DNA of 14,064 nucleotides, taken from assembly GCF_000003605.2 (NCBI RefSeq), contig NW_003116452.1:304544-318607 (forward strand), read 5' to 3'. The notes beneath the pieces are model-generated. The model was not told the DNA's origin. It searched no databases and saw only the letters and a program-made list of their open reading frames with translations. Position numbers and translations under genes: made by a program. This document shows positions 8,641 to 14,064 of this stretch, one piece after another. Origin of the DNA: Saccoglossus kowalevskii. Lineage: Eukaryota > Hemichordata > Enteropneusta > Harrimaniidae. The first letter of the stretch is position 1. Each line of letters starts with the position of its first letter.

Positions 8641-8915
8641 TCAACATCTTGGTTTTTTTTTAATTTTACTGTCAATACCTGTATATGGGGATATTTTCGT
8701 AATCAGACTTAATCTGTCACTATCGATGTGTGCAAGTTTCGAAGACTTGAATCTGACAATGCTATTGTATAGGTTGCATTTGGAGAAGAAATTACGCATA
8801 CATGTATTTCGTTTAATCTCGACAGCGGTTCAAAAGTTGTCTCGCAAAAGTTCGTGTTGGGGGGATAAACCCTTAACGAGTTATACAAATAATTACTCAA
8901 GGCTCTGAATGGCAT
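8611..8915. other. Coding-like segment, strand unclear
   Basis: Base composition is more balanced here and both strands carry open, protein-like frames. On the plus strand a frame is open from about 8611 to the TGA ending at 8908, with FEDLNLTMLLYRLHLEKKL and later SSCWGDKPLTSY. On the minus strand a 68-codon frame (8709-8915) includes VYPPNTNFCETTFEPLSRL and SSPNATYTIALSDSS. Only one can be real, and neither has clear splice sites or a recognisable domain. It may be a fossil of a gene or transposon. Confidence 0.18.
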
Positions 8916-9252
8916 TAATGTTGTAAGCTCAGGTGTATGCCTAGGGAAAATTTCTGAAATCCGGGTTTCACGGTGCTACGGTATTATAATCATGTTGCCA
9001 TAGAAATCTAGTTCCGACGTTCTCCGTCGAGGAAACCATACTAACCTTTAAATTGACGTTTTGATGTGGGCGTATTAAGGTAGCCATATTATATTTTTTC
9101 TCGGAATATGTGGGATGTACGAGTTTTCTGTTTCTTTTTTTATTTTATAATAATTTTGCTATTTTTGTTCTATAATTATCGTATTTTATGTTATATGCTT
9201 TTGCAATTACATAACAAAACAAATGAAAATAAATAAATTCTAGATAAAAAAA
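8916..9252. other. No gene seen
   Basis: The left part is moderately GC-rich, with a short hairpin cgacg/cgtcg near 9015-9030. The right part (9090-9252) is very AT-rich. Nothing further is supported. Confidence 0.4.
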
Positions 9253-9435
9253 TTAAAAACATCTTCGAAGAAATGAAAAATAGTGCCTTAATATAAATAC
9301 AGTACAGTACAGCGGATGCATCGACAGACGCGCAATATTATACATCTTTTCCTTCCAAGGATACATCATAGGAATGCCGAAATCCAAAATGTTTAGATCC
9401 AAATCAGCGAACTTCTTTATGTGGAGTCCAATCAA
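9253..9435 (-). other. Coding-like minus-strand frame next to a CpG patch
   Basis: The minus frame of 60 codons has a balanced, protein-like start: GLHIKKFADLDLNILDFGIP, then PMMYPWKEKMYNIARLSMHP. The adjacent minus frame reads WLQPGFDWTPHKEVR, one TGA, then GSKHFGFRHSYDVSLEGKDV, so the two frames compete and a frameshifted old coding region is possible. Just upstream on the minus strand is a YY1-like aaacatggctgc (9445-9456) containing an ATG with a good context. Its own frame stops after six codons. I do not recognise a family. Confidence 0.18.
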
Positions 9436-9470
9436 ACCCTGGTTGCAGCCATGTTTGTTTTTACTTTTAG

Positions 9471-9564
9471 AGAACGCTTACGCGCCTAATCGCTCCATAT
9501 TTGAAATTCGCGTTGCGCGCGTTGGTCGATACTCCAGCTGTACTGTCTTCGTGCATACTTTGAG
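9471..9564 (+). other. Candidate internal exon in a CpG-dense patch
   Basis: Ten CpG dinucleotides fall within 9471-9530. On the plus strand a strong acceptor (tgtttgtttttacttttag, ending at 9470) opens a 94-base segment that ends at a donor-like TTGAG/GTATTC. One phase is open throughout, reading NAYAPNRSIFEIRVARVGRY then SSCTVFVHTL. The minus strand is also open and protein-like over the same bases (TVQLEYRPTRATRISNMERL), so the strand is not settled. The patch could equally be a CpG-type promoter for a leftward transcript. No partner exons were found. Confidence 0.22.
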
Positions 9565-9756
9565 GTATTCTCGTAATAACCTCATATTATTATACAATGG
9601 TTGTAGTATTAATGAAGAAAACGAAATATTTAATCGTTTATTTTTTTTATTGATCAGTATCAATATAATTATTTTTCAGAACACATTGTATTTAACATTT
9701 CGGAGTGAGTGGAGTGTAAGAAACACTTAAATTGCTAATTTATTGTAAAAATGACT

Positions 9757-9935
9757 TTTTTTCGGACGCTCTGCATAATTTGAAAAAAACGTAATCAAAT
9801 AAAAGTGTAATTCGAGTTTTTAAAAACCAATGTCAACATCTGCATAATAACATTTTATAAACCAGTCATTGTTATGTTAGTCTTATAGCCATTGTATTAT
9901 TATAATAATAATTTTTTTCTTAAAACGAGCATCTG
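9757..9935 (+). repeat. Repeat B, copy 2
   Basis: Positions 9841-9890 match 11461-11510 at 34 of 50 bases without gaps, and similarity extends on both sides: ctctgcata at 9770 against ctttgcata near 11397, and ctggtttgatag near 9932 against caacttgatgat at 11560. The offset is a constant 1620 bases over the core. This is an old dispersed or duplicated non-coding repeat. Confidence 0.6.
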
Positions 9936-11027
9936 GTTTGATAGTGTGTATTATTGTATTGTATCATTACTGTGTGGACAGGTGAGCATGCCATTATAAT
10001 AACATCTGACGATGCTTTTCTGACAATCTATAGCTATTAAAAATTAAAACGGCGTTGATGCCATGTGATAGTTTAATCACATTTTAATCACATTTTAGTC
10101 GATGCATAATAAAGGCAACATCAGCTTATTTATTATACAGGCTGGTAGAATGTTTGGCATTATTCTCGGCACAGATCCGGGTTTGAAGCAGTCGAAGCAG
10201 AGTATGGAGTCTTCTTAAGGAGTATGGAGTCTCCTAAATTCAGCTGGATATACCATGGAAATATAATAACTAAATTCAAGATTGTTTTATTGATTTATCT
10301 GACGACTAGCAAAATAGCTCAACTAATTTCCAATAACATGACAACGCTTATATGAACTTGTGGCACAGCTAAAGTGTTGTATTGTGAAACAAAGGCAATT
10401 TAAACATATTCATTTTTACATTTCTCATATGACATGATCATTGTATATACATGCAGATAACAGACTGCGTACTATTGTGATGACAGGAATACTAATGTAA
10501 TTCAGTTTTATTATCTTTAGTTGTTTCCATTGAGGTTCAGATGAATGCATAGAAAAGGACTTTGAACCCGGAATTGAATATTAAGTCTACAATCCAGTCT
10601 CCAATCTCCATGAATAAATACAGACGCCACGCCACGACTTAAAAGGTATAGTCAATTCAAACTGCCAATATGTTCGTTGTGAATAACTTTAGTCATCGCG
10701 GTGCATGGCATGCAATATATACTGTAATACGTATGTGAACAACACTTTCACATTGACTGATGATACATATCTGCAACCAAAGCGGCTACATACGGTGTCA
10801 AAACTGGCACGGCAAATCTGGCATTTATTTTGGGAGAAATGATTGAATGAAAACACAGAGAAACCCTCTGGGGATAAGTGATGAATACACTCCTCATTAC
10901 AACATAGTGGACGTAATATATCTGAAAGCAATACTTAAATCTAATTAGATTGATTTTGCTCGTTTCTATCAAAAATGAGATACAGTGCATAAGTGAAGGT
11001 TAACTTCTGAACGTGTCCTAATTTTCC
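9936..11027. other. Mostly featureless stretch before the two-exon gene
   Basis: Items seen are an imperfect tandem of about 11 bp (attttaatcac) at about 10070-10096, a 20-bp tandem at 10201-10240, and a good donor-like ACAG/GTGAGC near 9980 without a convincing upstream exon. Overlapping minus frames at 10689-10990 are open for 80 codons but look like chance. I see no TATA box at a sensible distance from the ATG at 11028. Confidence 0.35.
10185..10240 (+). repeat. Short tandem repeats
   Basis: gaagcag occurs twice, eight bases apart, followed by two copies of a 20-base unit beginning agtatggagtct (10201-10220 and 10221-10240). Several bases at the ends of the unit differ. Confidence 0.6.
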
Positions 11028-11716
11028 ATGGCTGAGTGGAATACGGATCATTTGAAATTATTTGGGGAGTTGTTAAATGACAAATTTGTCGATGGTGTTT
11101 GTGATCAAAGTAAGTAAGTGTTTTTGATCAGTACGATACTGCAGTCAACTCATTGAATCGTCGTTTGGAAAATCATTGTTTTGAACAGACACGCTATAAA
11201 TAACATACATTTGTGTATATCTAAGGAATATATTATAAACACAATTCTACTAAAAAATAATGTCGTCGCATATGTAATATTTACTGTTTAAATGCAGCTA
11301 AAGGTTCATGGGCACCTCAAAATGTTTTATATGCAAAATTTTTACTTCAAACTGTTAAAATGTCGAAGCTCCAGTATAAATGGAACATACCTGGGATGCT
11401 TTGCATATAATTTTCAAGACTGTAGAGAAATATTGAAAGTTCAATTTGACTGTTGAGCTTCATATAATAACGTTTTACAAGCCAGCAATTATTCTGTTTA
11501 TGTGATAGTTATGACCACTTGATTATAATTATCTCTAATTTCTAAGTCATACTCCCAACTTGATGATCAAACCTAAATATCTCAAAGAATTTTTTCTCGC
11601 GGTTTATTGGTAATGTTTAGTGTTATCGCAAAAATGTAAGAAACCTGGTTTTAGCCACACAATTAGGCCCAGTTAAGTATTTAATCCTCATATTAAAACT
11701 GTTTTGAAACGTACTA

Positions 11717-11748
<32 letters not shown>

Positions 11749-12501
11749 CTTTTGTTTTGGTAAACACATAACTTACACGTTTAATACTTCTCAACAACAG
11801 TACCATCACTGTTTAAATGAAAAGGGCATAGTGTCCAAGTCCCTTCATATGTGCCTTATACACTTAGCCACAAAATGAACTTGGGTAAACGGGTAAGGCT
11901 AAATCAAGTTCATACACAGTTACATGTGATTATGCTAAGTGAAGTTCCAGTCAGTTGATAAATGTCAGGTGACTCCGCCGCTCTGTGACTCAATATGAAC
12001 ATATTACGTGCTATACCAAAACGTCGAATTATGTAAATGTTAAGTCAATCATGCAGAGAATGTTTTATGCAGAAAACTATGTAATTTTAACGCTGCAGGT
12101 AAAAATGATGCGAGCCGTACCTGTGTTCTTTGACAACACTGCGTCTGAATTTTGAATATCCTCCAATGTTGAGTATTTCCAATTCTCACAAATAGGCGAA
12201 GATAGATTCTCGAAAGACTACTTAGTTAAGTTAGCTTCGAATGTGACCCAAATAACTAATAATTGAAACTGCTCGGAATAAAAACAGGAATTAGCACATA
12301 TATTTTTTTAATGTTTCACATGAAGCCATCTGTATAGCTTTGAAATCTTTATTAGCGTGCAAAGGTAGACTTGTAGACGAAGAAGCACTTGTTAAATATG
12401 GTGATCAGTTTAGTATCAGAATACAAAGCGTTTACAGTCTTCTGAGAACCACAATGGACGGTGTAGAGGTCAAGGTCGAAAATATGTTCGCGAGGCATTA
12501 A
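11028..12501 (+). CDS. Two-exon gene for a small 85-residue protein, family unknown
   Basis: Exon 1 (11028-11109) starts at ATG and encodes 27 codons plus one base (MAEWNTDHLKLFGELLND...). An in-frame TAA lies just upstream, so this ATG is the natural start. It ends at a consensus donor, GTAAGTAAGTG. After an intron of 1216 bases, exon 2 (12326-12501) follows a T-rich acceptor (tattttttta...gaag) and resumes in exactly the needed phase, with A plus CC making a Thr codon. It reads 57 more codons (ICIALKSLLACKGRLVDEEA, then LVKYGDQFSIRIQSVYSLLR, then DGVEVKVENMFARH) to TAA. AATAAA starts three bases after the stop. The product would be mostly helical, acidic at intervals, with three Cys, no signal peptide and no membrane segment. 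No family is recognised. Doubts: the base at -3 of the ATG is T, the acceptor has purines next to its AG, and an acceptor inside ATGGCTGAG/TGG could make exon 1 internal. The intron holds a microsatellite and repeat B copy 3. Confidence 0.42.
11110..11120 (+). promoter_or_regulatory. Consensus 5' splice site
   Basis: GTAAGTAAGTG follows CAAA at the end of a 27-codon ATG-started frame. The first six bases match the U1-pairing consensus exactly. This is the best donor on the plus strand of the window and the main reason for proposing the gene at 11028-12501. Confidence 0.5.
11394..11560 (+). repeat. Repeat B, copy 3
   Basis: This copy aligns with 9757-9935 at an offset of 1620 bases; the core 11461-11510 is 68 percent identical by hand count. 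It lies wholly inside the proposed intron of the 85-residue gene, as expected for a non-coding repeat. Confidence 0.6.
11717..11748. repeat. (AC)n(AT)n compound microsatellite
   Basis: Eight AC units (11717-11732) run directly into eight AT units (11733-11748). It sits in the proposed intron of the gene at 11028-12501. Confidence 0.95.
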
Positions 12502-12503
12502 TT

Positions 12504-12509
12504 AATAAA
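12504..12509 (+). terminator. Poly(A) signal AATAAA
   Basis: It begins three bases after the TAA of the proposed 85-residue gene. If used, the 3' untranslated region would be only about 20-30 bases, which is short but possible. AATAAA alone is weak evidence in AT-rich DNA. Confidence 0.3.
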
Positions 12510-12594
12510 TGATTTCTATTATTAATTGCATCTTAAAATGATACTCATTGGATATGTCTACGTCATAACTTCATTAAAATTATAAGCATATTCA

Positions 12595-12660
12595 GCGCGC
12601 AGTGCGCATGCTCAAGGTCATTCTTATGTATTCCACAACACATGCGTGAGAGTGCCGTGG
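12595..12660. promoter_or_regulatory. Small CpG-richer patch with NRF1-like and ERR-like motifs
   Basis: cagcgcgcagtgcgcatgct holds three CpGs and an NRF1-like tgcgcatgctca (12603-12614). It overlaps an exact TCAAGGTCA (12612-12620), the extended half-site bound by ERR/SF-1 type nuclear receptors. A related aggtcaaggtcg lies at 12467-12478 inside the proposed exon 2. The motifs are seen; any promoter role, and its direction, is inferred. Confidence 0.25.
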
Positions 12661-12690
12661 TTTAGTTGGTACAAAGTGTACGAATCATAA

Positions 12691-12719
12691 TGTATATATG
12701 TATATATATATATATATAT
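12691..12719. repeat. (TA)n microsatellite with one interruption
   Basis: TGTATATATG is followed by an uninterrupted run of TA units to 12719. Confidence 0.9.
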
Positions 12720-12931
12720 GAATCATCTTTCAGAGTAAGTTTGCCTGGAACAGTACAGTATGCTATTAAACTAAATTAATTAGCAAGCACTGTTTACATT
12801 AATACATACACCTCCTGAAGAAATGATATAAAATTGTTAAAACACTATGAAACAATGGTAATTAAGAATCCATCGTTACCAGTATTCAATTACTATTGCT
12901 TTTTAGTGACTCAACAACGCATTCTACATAC

Positions 12932-12955
12932 CTTCTTTATAAACTTCTTTATAAA
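12932..12955. repeat. Perfect tandem duplication of a 12-mer
   Basis: cttctttataaa occurs twice head to tail. On the minus strand the 24 bases lie between an acceptor-like tttatttattag and a GTATGT donor, but the pairing is probably chance. Confidence 0.85.
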
Positions 12956-13159
12956 CTAATAAATAAAGATATTTCTAACATAACAGATATTTATGTTCAA
13001 TCAGTTAAATCAGACAGTGGTGGCATTTGGCTGGTAGCGTAACGCGATAGTACAGATCCTAAGCTAGCTTTTGAATACTTCATATTTAATTACAGCTAAA
13101 TAAATTAATATCCTGCACGCATACCATGGAGAAAGTGATTACTCTCATTACACAGTAGT

Positions 13160-13342
13160 TTGGAACATTTCGAATCTCTTGAAAACGGCATACTAACGGC
13201 AATACTAAATCGTCCCCTGACTGTGACAACCGGATACATGCTAGAACATTTTCCTCATGGAACCATCATGATTATATTCTCATGTGTTAGATATCGGTCT
13301 GCTTTTTTGGCAATTACGACGAAATTCACTGATACGACTTGA
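13160..13342 (+). other. Coding-like plus frame without a start codon
   Basis: A frame open from about 13140 to a TGA at 13340 has balanced, protein-like composition: LEHFESLENGILTAILNRPL, then TVTTGYMLEHFPHG, then RYRSAFLAITTKFTDTT. It follows an acceptor-like gattactctcattacacag (ending at 13155) and could be a terminal exon. No ATG start, donor or poly(A) signal supports it, and no family is recognised. Confidence 0.18.
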
Positions 13343-14050
13343 TAATTGGTTTCCAGGGGAAGGGCTGGGTGAGATATTTCAACGCTCGCTCATAACCTGT
13401 TATACAATACAAGAAAATACAAGTTTTGATTTAGTGCAGATTTAGGTGTCTGAATGAGGCAGCTCATGTTTGCATTATCCAACAATTTATTCCACAACAC
13501 TGCAACTATTTATTTAATTATGCCCGACGTGATTGGATGACAATTAATGAATGCGTTATTTCCTAATATAAAGTGACTGTAATCACATCGATAAAAATTA
13601 AAGTCTCAGTTTCAACCAAACCTCTACCCGACTGACTGACGTCTCTGTGATTCTGGCCAAGTCACCTGAGGATCTTGTTTGTTTGGTTAATTTGTCCAAA
13701 AAATTGTGGTCCAAGACCGTAAAATTATGCTGCTATCACATCTGCCATACCATGTGATTACCTTTCATCTATGTATGTATCACGCAACGTAATATTACCG
13801 TAATTGGTATACTACAGGTGTGATGGTTCAAATACCAAAATGGCAACAGCAACAGAAAGACTTCCCTGGCGGCGATGATAACATGCGAACACGGAGTAAA
13901 CAAATGAGGTTTCAACTGGTACTGGTATTATTATACTCTGCAAACATCAGTACAATAACGCGGTAAAACTCCACTACTCTAATAACTAGATACTTAAACT
14001 CCAATACAATTCAACGAGATCTCCGATCTGCACTCAGTGCTGAACAACAC
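13343..14050. other. No supported gene
   Basis: At about 13841 an ATG in good context (caaaATGG) opens a 12-codon frame (MATATERLPWRR), and the opposite strand opens an 18-codon frame over the same bases. Neither has a usable donor before its stop. Nothing else is seen. Confidence 0.35.
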
Positions 14051-14063
14051 CCCTATATATAAA
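14051..14063. promoter_or_regulatory. TATA-like sequence at the right edge
   Basis: ccctatatataaa is a TATA-box match. It is preceded on the plus strand by a more GC-balanced stretch (gatctgcactcagtgctg). A plus-strand start would fall outside the window. The minus strand reads tttatatataggg, with a possible start near tgcagat about 30 bases into the window. Direction is not settled. Confidence 0.22.
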
Positions 14064-14064
14064 C

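Larger units (their letters stand above)
12510..13138. other. No gene seen
   Basis: AT-rich sequence with the small motif patch at 12595-12660, a TA microsatellite at 12691-12719 and a 12-bp tandem at 12932-12955. No exon can be supported. Confidence 0.4.

Noticed and set aside
9374-9730. 118-codon plus-strand frame treated as one intact gene
   Set aside because: Only the part at 9471-9564 is protein-like. The rest is Ile, Leu, Phe and Asn-rich as expected from AT-rich DNA, and the opposite strand is equally open over the best part.
11391-11419. 29-base minus-strand micro-exon (LENYMQSIP) with an excellent acceptor and GTATGT donor
   Set aside because: It lies within repeat B copy 3, on the strand opposite the gene whose intron holds it. 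Close acceptor/donor pairs are expected about a dozen times by chance in this window.
1-14064. CRISPR array, bacterial operon, phage or intact defence system
   Set aside because: No regularly spaced identical repeats, ribosome-binding sites, closely packed frames or recognisable prokaryotic proteins are present.

Overview
The window looks like nuclear DNA from an animal. By eye it is about two-thirds A+T. It has no long uninterrupted genes, no bacterial-style operons or ribosome-binding sites, and no rRNA or complete tRNA gene. It does contain microsatellites, old diverged repeats, short CpG-rich patches, AATAAA signals and splice-like sites. The texture would suit an AT-rich marine invertebrate such as a mollusc or another lophotrochozoan, but no recognised gene proves this. 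At this base composition, open frames of 60 to 100 codons are expected by chance on both strands, so most ATG-started frames are treated as noise.

Layout. Positions 1-540 hold nothing identifiable. Positions 541-1112 and 6451-7000 are two diverged copies of one roughly 550-bp direct repeat; the best 60-base block is 49/60 identical. Positions 2671-2905 are a degenerate AT-rich minisatellite with a period near 42 bp. Positions 3471-4037 resemble a solo LTR or a compact promoter, with CCAAT, TATA and poly(A) signals in order and a TG...CA unit flanked by GGCC. A CpG-rich, promoter-like patch (about 4270-4601, with NRF1-like and CCAAT motifs) precedes a run of coding-like but broken plus-strand segments (4612-5059 and 5558-6034), which ends in a stop codon and AATAAA at 6106. 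This run contains a tRNA-like SINE head at about 5470-5530. Together these could be a decayed gene or transposon, or a real gene whose exons cannot be joined by eye.

The right half holds a second diverged repeat family (8551-8640, 9757-9935, 11394-11560) and a CpG-dense patch with open frames on both strands (9253-9564). The best gene candidate is a two-exon gene at 11028-12501 encoding 85 residues. Its first exon runs from an ATG to a consensus GTAAGTAAG donor. Its second exon is in the matching phase, reads as acidic and coding-like, and ends in TAA with AATAAA three bases later. The protein family is not recognised. Downstream lie NRF1-like and TCAAGGTCA motifs, microsatellites, a weak coding-like segment (13160-13342) and a TATA-like sequence at the right edge.

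No CRISPR array, intact mobile element or multi-gene system is visible. Claims about exons, the LTR and the decayed coding regions are inferences from sequence reading alone.
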